Assembly (NCBI GenBank): GCA_035559535.1
Contig: DATMBG010000034.1
Coordinates: 1-64,000, forward strand
Source of the DNA: Candidatus Limnocylindrales bacterium
GTDB taxonomy: Bacteria > Moduliflexota > Moduliflexia > Moduliflexales > JAUQPW01
DNA length: 64,000 bases
Reading direction: 5' to 3'
Numbering within the stretch: position 1 is the stretch's first letter; every line of letters begins with the position of its first letter. The translations under genes were made by a program, and so were the position numbers. The notes under the pieces are model-generated. The model was not told the origin of the DNA, ran no database searches, and worked only from the letters and a program-made list of their open reading frames with translations. This document shows, piece by piece, positions 54,040 to 62,305 of the stretch.

Positions 54040-54440
54040 TATTCATCTCCTACGGCATTTGACCCCCTGTGCTTAACACGCACGAAACGGTTAGGACGAT
54101 GAGAATGTCAGCAAACGCCAGTTCTACGTTCGTATAGGTTCGATCTAGGCATACTCGTACACGGGGACTTGAATCAAACGCTTGGGTTTACTTTGTTGCC
54201 AAGCCATCTTTTGGAGGCGTATCACTGTGTCGGGCGAAAACAACTGCTCGCCTCAGCACAGTCCCGAGCCCTGTTTTCTCAGCGAGAGTATCTCCCTTTT
54301 TGACTACTTTGAGCAAGGGACTGAAAGGGCCTAATGTAGCTTCAAATATCTCTGTTTAACATTTCAGACACTTCATTGCCTCCTCCTCAAGTGATCAGAT
54401 TTAGGTATATTCTAGCCGTCCTTCGCCATAAAAAGACGCC
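54040..54440. other. Junction between the peptide/glycan cluster and the integron cassettes
   Basis: No gene. GCTTAAC and GTTAGGA about 24 bases apart (near 54070-54096) resemble attC cores but are too close for a normal site. The stretch may contain the promoter of the PqqD-led operon, but I see no clear boxes. Confidence 0.4.
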
Positions 54441-54513
54441 AGCTAACACTGAAGCTCACCTGCCACTATAGAGCGCCAGTGGAATAGCGGTTAAGTGGAG
54501 CGTCTTGTTGGGC
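54441..54513 (-). other. Integron attC site of the NmrA cassette
   Basis: 73 bases bounded by AGCTAAC (54441-54447) and GTTGGGC (54507-54513), the inverted core heptamers of attC (one mismatch from RYYYAAC on the left). Imperfect inner arms (GAAGCTCACC...GTGGAGCGTCTT) allow folding. It lies directly after the stop of the NmrA-like gene, as required for a cassette read on the minus strand. Confidence 0.7.
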
Positions 54514-54545
54514 AGTATGAGGTCTGACACCGCGTCGAACCGCGA

Positions 54546-55418
54546 TCAGCGACCACTCCTTTGCCAAGCGTCAGCAGTCTCTCGGGCGAAGTCACGGTAG
54601 TTGCGAGGAGCGTGACCCAATAGTTCCGTCAATGCCTCGATGTCATTGTCGTTCGCGATAAAGCCGCGCTCCACAAACCCTTGGAACATCATACGCAAAT
54701 CGAAGGCCAACCAATTCGGAACGTTCTGCCGCATTTGTTCTTCCCACGCGTCGAAGTCATGTCCCGCATAGCTAATTTCCTTTTGCAGGATCTCACTCCA
54801 TATCGAGGCTGCACCCGGACCGCTCAAGAGGCTCGGGCCGACCAGGTTGTAGATTTTACCTTGATGGCCGTCGCTCGTCAGGACAATGGCCGCGGCTTCG
54901 GCGATGTCACGCACGTCTACCGCTGAAATACCCTGTGAGCCCAAGGGCATTGGGTAAATCCCAGCCACTGTCAGCGGTTCCTTCAGCATCGCATCATTTT
55001 GAAAGAAGTAGCTCGGGCGGAGAATGGTGTAGGGGACATCGAAATCCTTCAGCGCTGCTTCGATCATCAACTTCGACGCGAAGTGCGGTACGTCCTTGAA
55101 ACGATCCGCTTGAAAAACCGATTGGTACACCACATGCTGAATCTTCAGCTTCTTTGCCAGATTGCAGACGATGAGACCCTGCGTCAACTCGTCAGGAACG
55201 ACCGCATTCAGCAAATACACTTTCTCTACGCCATCGAGCGCTTGTTCAATTGTAACTGGATCGAGCAAATCGCCAATGGCAACTTCAACGTCCGACGGGA
55301 GCGTCTTGCTCTTGGCCTCGCTGCGAACCAGTGAGCGGACGTTCGTATTGCGTTTCCGGAGCTCCTTGATCACCTGAGAGCCAACCCTACCGGTGCTGCC
55401 TGTTACCAGAATCTTCAT
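54546..55418 (-). CDS. NmrA-like NAD(P)-binding oxidoreductase (integron cassette)
   Basis: 290 residues. ILVTGSTGRVGSQVIKEL is the dinucleotide loop and VYQSVFQAD, TILRPSYFFQN and GISAVDVRDIAEAAA follow the atypical SDR/NmrA pattern. These proteins bind NAD(P) and act as quinone reductases or redox sensors; the substrate is unknown. The gene with its attC forms a cassette of about 1 kb between 54441 and 55460. Codon usage is unlike the flanking host genes. Confidence 0.9.
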   Translation of the reverse strand: MKILVTGSTGRVGSQVIKELRKRNTNVRSLVRSEAKSKTLPSDVEVAIGDLLDPVTIEQALDGVEKVYLLNAVVPDELTQGLIVCNLAKKLKIQHVVYQSVFQADRFKDVPHFASKLMIEAALKDFDVPYTILRPSYFFQNDAMLKEPLTVAGIYPMPLGSQGISAVDVRDIAEAAAIVLTSDGHQGKIYNLVGPSLLSGPGAASIWSEILQKEISYAGHDFDAWEEQMRQNVPNWLAFDLRMMFQGFVERGFIANDNDIEALTELLGHAPRNYRDFARETADAWQRSGR

Positions 55419-55453
55419 CTTGAAGGATCCTCTTGCGCTATGCGTTTTGGACC

Positions 55454-55521
55454 ACCTAACGGCCTGCGCTTGAGCGGCGGCTAAGCGCAGCGAAGCCGTC
55501 CGCTCAAAGCGCTTGTTGGGC
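55454..55521 (-). other. Integron attC site of the toxin-antitoxin cassette
   Basis: 68 bases, bounded by ACCTAAC (55454-55460) and GTTGGGC (55515-55521). Inside, GCGCTTGAGCGG pairs with CCGCTCAAAGCGC with one bulged base, and CGGCT...AGCCG nests within. This is the classic fold of an attC recombination site. It follows directly the stop of the DUF5615 gene on the minus strand. It is the strongest integron signal in the window. Confidence 0.92.
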
Positions 55522-55526
55522 GGGCA

Positions 55527-55883
55527 TTACTCATCAAAGCGGCGAATGCGAAAGATTTCTGGCGCAATAACGGCAAAGGCACGTGGCAATTGGGCAGCAT
55601 GTTGATTGATCGCCAAAGCCACTATCTCTGCCTTCCGGGTAGGTGATAGTCCTGCCAGGCGTATCAATATAATCCCGTGTGCATAAAGACGCTGACGAAA
55701 GATCATCTCCCCAAAATCCTTATCCGCAGTCAGTAGCAAAGCGGTTTCCTGATTCGCTCGTGCCAAAACAACATCATCGGATATTCCTGGCTCCATTTCG
55801 GCAACATACCACACCACATGACCATCTCGCCGAAGACGCTCAACAATATGACGGTCAACACTTTCATCAGCCACGAAATTCAT
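55527..55883 (-). CDS. DUF5615 PIN-like toxin (integron cassette)
   Basis: 118 residues. VADESVDRHIVERLRRDGH at the start and TADKDFGEMIF in the middle carry the acidic residues of the DUF5615/Mut7-C PIN-like fold, presumed RNase. It overlaps the DUF433 gene by 4 bases. The pair is the common DUF433-DUF5615 toxin-antitoxin-like module, which in cassettes may stabilise the array. Toxicity is inferred. Confidence 0.85.
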   Translation of the reverse strand: MNFVADESVDRHIVERLRRDGHVVWYVAEMEPGISDDVVLARANQETALLLTADKDFGEMIFRQRLYAHGIILIRLAGLSPTRKAEIVALAINQHAAQLPRAFAVIAPEIFRIRRFDE

Positions 55884-56116
55884 GTTTCCGTCTCAGCCAC
55901 AGGGTAAATCACGTCAGCGCGCAAGGCTTCTTTGGCAAAGGCGATAGCTGCCAGCACTGCTTCGCGTGTCAGCCGAGGGTGGGCCTCAAGAATCTGTTCG
56001 ATGGTTTCCCCTGCCGCCAATTTCTCCAGAATGAGTTCCACCGTGATGCGCGTGCCTGCGACCACAGGTTTGCCCATCATAATTTTGGGATTTGATACGA
56101 TCAATTGCTTTTCCAT
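55880..56116 (-). CDS. DUF433 antitoxin-like protein (integron cassette)
   Basis: 78 residues from the ATG at 56116, after GAAAGGTGATTC. VSNPKIMMGKPVVAGTRITV is the DUF433 signature, followed by a helix-turn-helix-like LEAHPRLTREAVLAAIAFA. It is the first gene after the leader of the integron and the probable antitoxin of the DUF5615 partner downstream. Confidence 0.88.
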   Translation of the reverse strand: MEKQLIVSNPKIMMGKPVVAGTRITVELILEKLAAGETIEQILEAHPRLTREAVLAAIAFAKEALRADVIYPVAETET

Positions 56117-56145
56117 ATGAATCACCTTTCACAACTACTATGCCC

Positions 56146-56560
56146 GCCCAACATGAAATAAACACCAAAAGTGTCCGAATATCCAGCCCTCTGGACTATC
56201 CCTATTACCCCATTTTAGGAGTATTTCTCCAGGAAATTCAGACATTACACACCAAAAGCGTCCTTTTCCTTGTTTTTAATAGACCTCTTCTCGAGTGTAT
56301 TTCCCTGATTTACTTATATCCTAAGTCGTGGTTTCCCCTTAACTTCTCCATGCTTCGGTAGAATTTTACCCCTCTATTCTTTGAAATATTCATACCGAAA
56401 ACTACACCGCAAGATATTACACTTTTATACGATGTTGCACGAGGAGCTACTCTACAACTCGATAAACAAAAATCATCGTCACTTAAGCTAGTTCATTTTA
56501 AAATTACAAAACAAATCTTGTAAAGAAAAAATTTCTTTTTTCCAAAACTCGACTATATTT
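56146..56560. other. Integron leader / attI-like region, copy B
   Basis: The heptamer GCCCAAC (56146-56152) marks the boundary with the first cassette. To its right is about 400 bases of A+T-rich non-coding DNA that is also present, diverged, at 46694-47090. It lies between the divergent cassettes (minus strand) and the integrase remnant (plus strand), exactly where an attI site and cassette promoter belong. The exact attI could not be delimited. Confidence 0.65.
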
Positions 56561-56645
56561 TTTTCCAAAAAATGCGCCTTAATTTCGGTAGTTAACCGTC
56601 TCGGTTGACATGAGTTTATTTTTTACTGTGAAAAGGAGGAATACC

Positions 56646-57100
56646 ATGCCAGAAAAACCCAAACTGCTCGATCCATTACACAATACCCTCCGTCCCACAA
56701 GCCCTACAGCAAACGCTAAGATTTGGCTTATGTGGATGGGAATAAACGCTTTATTTACTGTCAAGGGGGACGTTTAACCTACTCAGGGGGATGTTTCTTG
56801 TTGGGAAACAGTAGGTTAAGTGTCTCCCTTGACAGAGTAATGGGGGCAAAGGAGGTGGAGGAGTTTATAACCCATCTGGCCCGTGAGCAAACCGTGGTGG
56901 TCAGTACGCAGAATCAGGCATTAAATGCTATTGTGTTTCTCTACAAAGAGGTTTTGGGAATTAAATTCAACCAATTACACGTAGAACAGGCAAAAAAGCC
57001 TGAAAAGCTGCCGGGGGTCTTTACGTGTAGGGAGTCATCAGTCCGGCAGAGAGGATGTAAAAATTTTGATGGTTCTGGCTTAAAAATTCTTCTGGGCTAA
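56646..57100 (+). pseudogene. intI: Degraded integron integrase (tyrosine recombinase)
   Basis: AAGGAGG stands 6-12 bases before the ATG at 56646, which begins PEKPKLLDPLHNTLRP, a typical integron-integrase N-terminus. A frameshift follows; another frame gives YSKR, a stop, then LAYVDGNKRFIYCQGG, matching the Tyr-Val-x-Trp-Ile-x-Arg-Phe-Ile part. A palindromic insert interrupts it at 56759-56836, then EVEEFITHLAREQTVVVSTQNQ, ALNAIVFLYKEVLG and PEKLPGVFT continue the N-terminal core-binding domain. The catalytic domain is missing. The gene runs divergently from the cassettes, as in functional integrons. Confidence 0.85.
56759..56836. mobile_element. Palindromic MITE-like insertion in the integrase remnant
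   Basis: CTGTCAAGGGGGACGTTT (from 56759) and AAGTGTCTCCCTTGACAG (to 56836) form 26-base imperfect arms around a 26-base loop. The 78-base element separates two parts of the integrase that should be adjacent. No clear target duplication is seen. Confidence 0.65.
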
Positions 57101-57577
57101 AACTCCCGTCGGCAAACGCTATCCTGCCTAAGGATCCGGGTCAATTTAGTCGGTATCTTAGTTCCGTTAGGAGTGATCTATTCATAGCAAAATCTTTTGA
57201 CTTTCCCTGCTATAATTAGATTGCCCCGCTGGGGCCGTAGTATTAAGTTAAGGGTGGAAGTCCTTGTTAAAGACAAAAACACCCCCACCCTCTTCCTCCC
57301 CCGCTTCGCAGGAGAGTGGACTTGGACCACAGCGTTCCTTCCCCTGCGGTAGCGGGGGAAGGTCAGGAAGGGGGCCTTAACTTAAGGTCATGGTGCGCTG
57401 GGGCTGTACAACAAGAATTACCTATCCCCAACTGATTAGCACTGATAGCTCGCCTAAAATCCCGTTGACATTTCTTTCCATTCATGCTAACACTTGTTAG
57501 TCATACAGATTTCGTAGACTTTACATTTGTTTTGAGGGGTTGGTAGTTTTTACTTTTTATAAAGGAGAATATAGCGT
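57101..57577. other. Intergenic region upstream of the CHAT gene
   Basis: No gene. A GCCCCGCTGGGGC palindrome (near 57223) and a large inverted repeat (CCTCTTCCTCCCCCGCTTCG... with ...GCGGGGGAAGGTCAGGAAGG, about 57290-57377) occupy the middle. The CHAT promoter is on the right side. Confidence 0.6.
57465..57493 (+). promoter_or_regulatory. Putative CHAT gene promoter
   Basis: TTGACA (57465-57470) and an extended -10 (TGC then TAACAC, 57488-57493) are spaced by 17 bases; the start codon is about 85 bases downstream. The -35 is perfect, the -10 weak. Confidence 0.5.
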
Positions 57578-59281
57578 ATGCCCACACTACCCACACAGCG
57601 AAACCTGCCCTCCGGCACTCCAGGCCGGAATAATTCCTCCCTTTCAAAACCTCGAAGGCTTTCTTTAAGGCTGGCCTTAGGGTCTATTACAGAAGTGGAC
57701 GCTTCCGCACTGGTTGTAGGACACTTTAAAGGCGTTGCCCCCCGTAGTGCAGAACTTGCCGTTGATCAGGCCATTGGATCGATTATTAATGATTTCGAGA
57801 ATCGGCGGATGATCAGTGGAAATCTGGGGGAGATTTTCTTTATTCCAACACACCGAACCAGGTTATACGCTTCTACGGTGATACTGGCCGGATTGGGTAA
57901 CTTCTCCAGCTTTACCAAGGATAGTTTGAGACTGGTGGGAATGAATCTTATCAAAGGGCTGGTAAGTACCAAAATTTATGATTTCGGTATTGTTTTAATG
58001 GGCTCCAATGCAGGAAATTTATCGGTAGAAGATGCGACTCGAACCCTTATATACGGAATCTATGAAGGACTACAGAATTATGATCCAGACGGCAGGATCC
58101 AGGAAATGACCCTGGCCGAGATCAATGAGGAGAAATATCGAAAAATCCGAGAGGTCCTTTTGAATTTCCTGAAAAGTGATCTCTTAACTCAAAAACTGGA
58201 TATCTCCTTTTCTGAATGTGCCTTGACCGGAATCCAGGCCGAACCGACCAAGGAAAAAATATCTCCTTTAAATATTGTAATTCGAACCGAGGGAACCAAA
58301 CTTATTTTTTCTGCCCTGGGAGAGTCGGCTACCCTGCGTAAGGAGCAAGTCATCTCTCCAAAAATCATCGAAGGCATCCGGAAGAAATTGGAGGATTCGT
58401 ATGGAAAACCTCAGGCCGAAGAAATTCAAAAAGCCCATGGAAAACTCCTCTTTGACCAGGTGGTCCCGGAAGATATCCAGAAGGTTATCCTGGCCTGCAA
58501 GGGTCGTCCCATCGCGTTATCCTTAGATTCCTATGCAGCTTCTATTCCCTGGGAGCTTATGTACACCGATCGCCCAGACTGTCCGGGTTTTCTGGGACTC
58601 AACTTCCCCATTGGCCGACAGCTTATGATTGATGCCCCGGTTACCAAGTGGCTGGCCCGCAGAAAGATAAAAGGTAAGCTAGACTTCCTTTTAATAGGGG
58701 ATCCCACTGCAGATCTCCCGGGAGCTGCCGAGGAGGCAAGGATCCTTTCAAGGTTTTTGAACTCTTTACAGGGAGTTCAGGTAACCACCCAAATAGGACC
58801 CAAAGACAACACTGCTGAAGAGGTTTTAGCTCAATTAGGTTCAGGAACCTACGATATCGTCCATTATGCCGGACATGCCTATTTTGATCGGCGAGATCCC
58901 TCTGAAAGTGCCTGGATATTTAAGGACGGGGGAAGGGTGCGCGCCCGGGATTTGGTAAATCTATCCAGCCTTCCGGCATTGCTTTTTTCAAATGCCTGTG
59001 AAGCCGGAGTTGTTGAGCCGATTTACCATACGGATAAATACGGGGTCGCAGAAGCTCTCCTGCGGGCGGGTCTTATTAACTATATCGGAACCTTCTGGCA
59101 AATCAACGACTCACCGGGAGCTTTTTTTGCCGGAAAATTCTATGAAAAACTCCTCCAGGAAAGAACTATCGGAGAATCTTTGGTTGAAGCCAGAAAAGAT
59201 ATGATTCGAAAATTCGGCTACAAAGAGTTAAACTGGGGAAGTTATATGTTATACGGAAATCCAATGTTTCGATTTAAGTAG
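57578..59281 (+). CDS. CHAT-domain protease fused to an M17-aminopeptidase N-terminal-like domain
   Basis: 567 residues, ATG at 57578 after AAAGGAG. Residues about 25-170 (VDASALVVGHFKGVAPRSAE, ISGNLGEIFFIPTH, STVILAGLGNFSSFT) have the pattern of the macro-like N-terminal domain of leucine aminopeptidases. A middle region of about 150 residues leads to a CHAT domain. The CHAT catalytic dyad is complete: His433 in VHYAGHAYF and Cys474 in LFSNACEAG. CHAT proteases act in bacterial cell-death and defence pathways. No metallopeptidase half is present, so the M17-like part may sense a ligand. The gene stands alone next to the degraded integron. Confidence 0.85.
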   Translation: MPTLPTQRNLPSGTPGRNNSSLSKPRRLSLRLALGSITEVDASALVVGHFKGVAPRSAELAVDQAIGSIINDFENRRMISGNLGEIFFIPTHRTRLYASTVILAGLGNFSSFTKDSLRLVGMNLIKGLVSTKIYDFGIVLMGSNAGNLSVEDATRTLIYGIYEGLQNYDPDGRIQEMTLAEINEEKYRKIREVLLNFLKSDLLTQKLDISFSECALTGIQAEPTKEKISPLNIVIRTEGTKLIFSALGESATLRKEQVISPKIIEGIRKKLEDSYGKPQAEEIQKAHGKLLFDQVVPEDIQKVILACKGRPIALSLDSYAASIPWELMYTDRPDCPGFLGLNFPIGRQLMIDAPVTKWLARRKIKGKLDFLLIGDPTADLPGAAEEARILSRFLNSLQGVQVTTQIGPKDNTAEEVLAQLGSGTYDIVHYAGHAYFDRRDPSESAWIFKDGGRVRARDLVNLSSLPALLFSNACEAGVVEPIYHTDKYGVAEALLRAGLINYIGTFWQINDSPGAFFAGKFYEKLLQERTIGESLVEARKDMIRKFGYKELNWGSYMLYGNPMFRFK

Positions 59282-59400
59282 AAAACCATAGCCCTGCTAC
59301 ATCTTTGCGAACTTTACGCCTTTCAGGGATTCCGGGGTTAAAATTAAGCCGCCCGGGACGCTAAGCAGGCGCAAAGCCCGCAGGATAAAGAGAAAGAACC

Positions 59401-60549
59401 ATGAAAATCACCGATGTCCAAACATTCCTGACAGGTACCCGGTGGCGGAATTTTCTTTTTGTGAAAATCTCTACCGATGAGGGAATCACCGGTGTGGGGG
59501 AGGCCACTCTGGAAGGGAAAGAGAAAGCAGTAGAAGCAGCCATTCACCAGTTGAAGCGGCGGAACGTTGTGGGGGCAAATCCTTTCAACATTGAAGAGAT
59601 ATGGATGCGTATGTATCGTAACGAGTTCTGGCACGGGGGACCGGTTCTCCTTACGGCCATGAGCGGGATCGAAATAGCCTGCTGGGATATTGTGGGAAAG
59701 GCCTTAGGACAACCTGTTTACAATCTCCTCGGAGGCCGCTGCCGGGACAAAATCCTCACCTACGCCAACGGCTGGTACGGCGGGGAACGAACTCCAGAAA
59801 ACTTTGCCCGACGGGCTAAACGGGTGATTGAAAAAGGGTATAAGGCCCTTAAATTTGATCCGTTTGGCTCCGCAGGCCGGGAAATGAGTCGACAGGAAAA
59901 AGTTAAGTCCATCGATATTGTTGCAGCGGTTCGGGATGCCGTAGGTCCGGATATAGAAATTTTCATAGAGGTCCACGGAAGATTCAGCCCCATGACCGCC
60001 ATCGAAATCGCTAAGGAACTGGAACCTTATCGACCCGGCTGGTACGAGGAACCGGTTCCACCCGACAACCATGACGCCATGGCTCTGGTGGCCCATAAAA
60101 TCAATATCCCCGTCGCAACCGGTGAACGCCTCTATACCCGATATGGATTCCGAAGACTCTTTGAACTCCAGGCCGCCAGCATCATCCAACCCGATATCCT
60201 TCACACCGGAGGAATTCTGGAAACCAAAAAGATCGCCGCCATGGCCGATACTTATTATATGACCGTCGCTCCCCACAATCCCAACGGGCCCATCTCTACG
60301 GCAGTGGCCGTTCAGATAGATGCCTGCCTGACCAATTTTTATATTCAGGAGTGCCTGGATGATTTTGATGTCCCCTGGAAAAGTCAACTGGTTAAAGGAG
60401 CTCTGGAAATCAAGGATGGTTATATCACCATTCCCGACAGGCCCGGCATCGGTGTCGAACTCAATGAAGAAGTTATCCAGGAACATCCCTACCTGGAAGA
60501 TGCCTTCTTCAATATGTGGGGTGAGGGATGGGAAAAGGATTTTGCTTAA
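59401..60549 (+). CDS. Enolase-superfamily dehydratase, D-galactonate dehydratase-like
   Basis: 382 residues of the mandelate racemase/muconate lactonising group. EVHGRFSPMTAIEIAKELEP and YEEPVPPDNHD hold metal ligands, PVATGERLYTRYGFRRL the third ligand and its neighbours, and VAPHNPNGPIS the catalytic His. The arrangement follows galactonate dehydratases (DgoD). It would dehydrate a sugar acid. It precedes genes for a membrane protein and a hydroxyacid dehydrogenase, not a recognised galactonate operon, so the sugar is uncertain. Confidence 0.88.
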   Translation: MKITDVQTFLTGTRWRNFLFVKISTDEGITGVGEATLEGKEKAVEAAIHQLKRRNVVGANPFNIEEIWMRMYRNEFWHGGPVLLTAMSGIEIACWDIVGKALGQPVYNLLGGRCRDKILTYANGWYGGERTPENFARRAKRVIEKGYKALKFDPFGSAGREMSRQEKVKSIDIVAAVRDAVGPDIEIFIEVHGRFSPMTAIEIAKELEPYRPGWYEEPVPPDNHDAMALVAHKINIPVATGERLYTRYGFRRLFELQAASIIQPDILHTGGILETKKIAAMADTYYMTVAPHNPNGPISTAVAVQIDACLTNFYIQECLDDFDVPWKSQLVKGALEIKDGYITIPDRPGIGVELNEEVIQEHPYLEDAFFNMWGEGWEKDFA

Positions 60550-60604
60550 TCTCATTGTTTATCTTTCCCGATAGCGCGAACCCTCGCGCTACCGGCCTGA
60601 ATCC

Positions 60605-62248
60605 ATGGTGAAAGGTAACCTCAAGGGGGGAGTGTCCCTTGTAACCAAGATGGGATTGCTCCCCATCCTTTTCTATTTGATCTTTTTCTGGATCCTTAAC
60701 GACCCCCTTATCGGATTATTCTCTACCCATTTGTTTGCAGATCAAGGGGACGGATTACAGAATCTCTGGAATCTGTGGTGGGTCCATAAGGCCGTCACCC
60801 AGCTTCATCAATCCCCCTGGCATACAATTTATCTCCGCTATCCGTCCGATATGACCCTCCTGGGACATACCTTGAATCCCTTCAACGGTTTCATGGCGTC
60901 AGGATTGCTAAAATTTTTGACGCTGACGGAAGCTTACAATTGTATCGTTATTTTTTCCTTCGTTATGGGCGGACTGACCGCTTTTTTACTAGCCTATTAT
61001 TTCACCCGGTCTTACGGCGGTAGCCTCCTGGCAGGCTATATATTTACCTTCTCCAATTATCACTTTGCCCATGCCCAGGGACACCTGAACCTGGAATCTC
61101 TGGAATGGATCCCTCTCTTTGTACTCTGCTGGTACCGATGGGTTACCAAACCCGGCGTGGCGATGGCCCTGACCTCTGCCTTTGTACTCTTTGCGGTTAT
61201 TCTGTGCGATTATTATTACTTTTTTTATTCGGTTTTGATCGGCTTTTTGATTTTGATCTGGTATGCCTTCCAAAAGGATCTCTTTTTCTTTCTCAGAAGG
61301 GCGTATTTAACTTCTCTGATAATCTTCCTTACGGCTACCCTCCTGACTACAGGACCTCTGGTTATTTCCTTGCTGCTCGTAAACAGGAAAGATCCCTTTA
61401 TAGGTGCCCACCAACCCCAGGAATATTCCCTGGACCTGCTGGCCCCTTTCATCCCCGGAGGTCATTGGCGCTTTGCCCATTTAACCCGGTTTTATTGGTC
61501 CAAATTACCCGGTAATATCGATGAAAGTAGCGTTCATATCGGTGTTTCCGTTTTCTGCCTTCTGATGTTGGTATGGATCCGGAGGCATAAAGTTCCACTC
61601 CGGGATTTAGGACTCTGGTACCTTATCCTCGTTTTCTTTACCGTCCTGAGTCTGGGACCCGTCTTGCAGGTAGGGGGAAAGGGGATCCCCTTCATAAAAT
61701 TGCCCTATGCCCTGCTGGAAGTGGTATTCCCTCCGATAAAACTTTCCGGTGCTCCCGTACGGATGATGGTTATCCCCATACTCAGCGCGGCAGTTATCTG
61801 CGCTGCAGGATTTAAATCCCTTTTCCATGGATTTATCGGAAAGCGAGGGTGGACAGGATTCTTCTTGATCCTGCTTTTCCTGGAATATCTACCGAAACCC
61901 ATTCCGGCCTCTAAACTCAATGCACCGGACTACGTGAAGGTTTTGAAGGACTTACCGGATACCGGGGGGATCATCGATACCACCGCCCGACCTACTCTGG
62001 CACTTTACTATCAAACCATTCACGAAAAACCTATGGCCTTTGGCTATGCTTCTCGAATTCCTACCAGTGTCAACAACAAAGATCAAAAGCTATTACAAAT
62101 TCTTAACGATCAGCGATACCCTTTACTTTATTGTGACTATTATATTAAATACTTGATTACGGACACCCTTACCAACGTCCCGGAAGGTCGTTTGCTTTAT
62201 CAGGACGCAAAGGTAAAGTTGTACGATCTGGAAAATCAATGCCCATAG
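60605..62248 (+). CDS. Polytopic membrane protein, GT-C glycosyltransferase-like
   Basis: 547 residues with about eleven transmembrane helices. The first loop carries FADQGDGLQNLWNLWWVHKA, the acidic motif found after helix 1 in many GT-C type mannosyltransferase-like proteins, and a later soluble part (DLPDTGGIIDTTARPTLALY) forms the C-terminal domain. The donor would be a lipid-linked sugar, but enzyme activity is only inferred. It lies 55 bases after the dehydratase gene. Confidence 0.75.
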   Translation: MVKGNLKGGVSLVTKMGLLPILFYLIFFWILNDPLIGLFSTHLFADQGDGLQNLWNLWWVHKAVTQLHQSPWHTIYLRYPSDMTLLGHTLNPFNGFMASGLLKFLTLTEAYNCIVIFSFVMGGLTAFLLAYYFTRSYGGSLLAGYIFTFSNYHFAHAQGHLNLESLEWIPLFVLCWYRWVTKPGVAMALTSAFVLFAVILCDYYYFFYSVLIGFLILIWYAFQKDLFFFLRRAYLTSLIIFLTATLLTTGPLVISLLLVNRKDPFIGAHQPQEYSLDLLAPFIPGGHWRFAHLTRFYWSKLPGNIDESSVHIGVSVFCLLMLVWIRRHKVPLRDLGLWYLILVFFTVLSLGPVLQVGGKGIPFIKLPYALLEVVFPPIKLSGAPVRMMVIPILSAAVICAAGFKSLFHGFIGKRGWTGFFLILLFLEYLPKPIPASKLNAPDYVKVLKDLPDTGGIIDTTARPTLALYYQTIHEKPMAFGYASRIPTSVNNKDQKLLQILNDQRYPLLYCDYYIKYLITDTLTNVPEGRLLYQDAKVKLYDLENQCP

Positions 62249-62305
62249 GTCCCTTAAATAATCGAAAAGATAAGCTAACAGAAACAGAATGAGAGGTCGA
62301 CGCTT

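Noticed and set aside
54070-54096. Third attC site (GCTTAAC...GTTAGGA)
   Set aside because: Cores are only about 10 bases apart with no inner stems, and the right heptamer does not fit the consensus.
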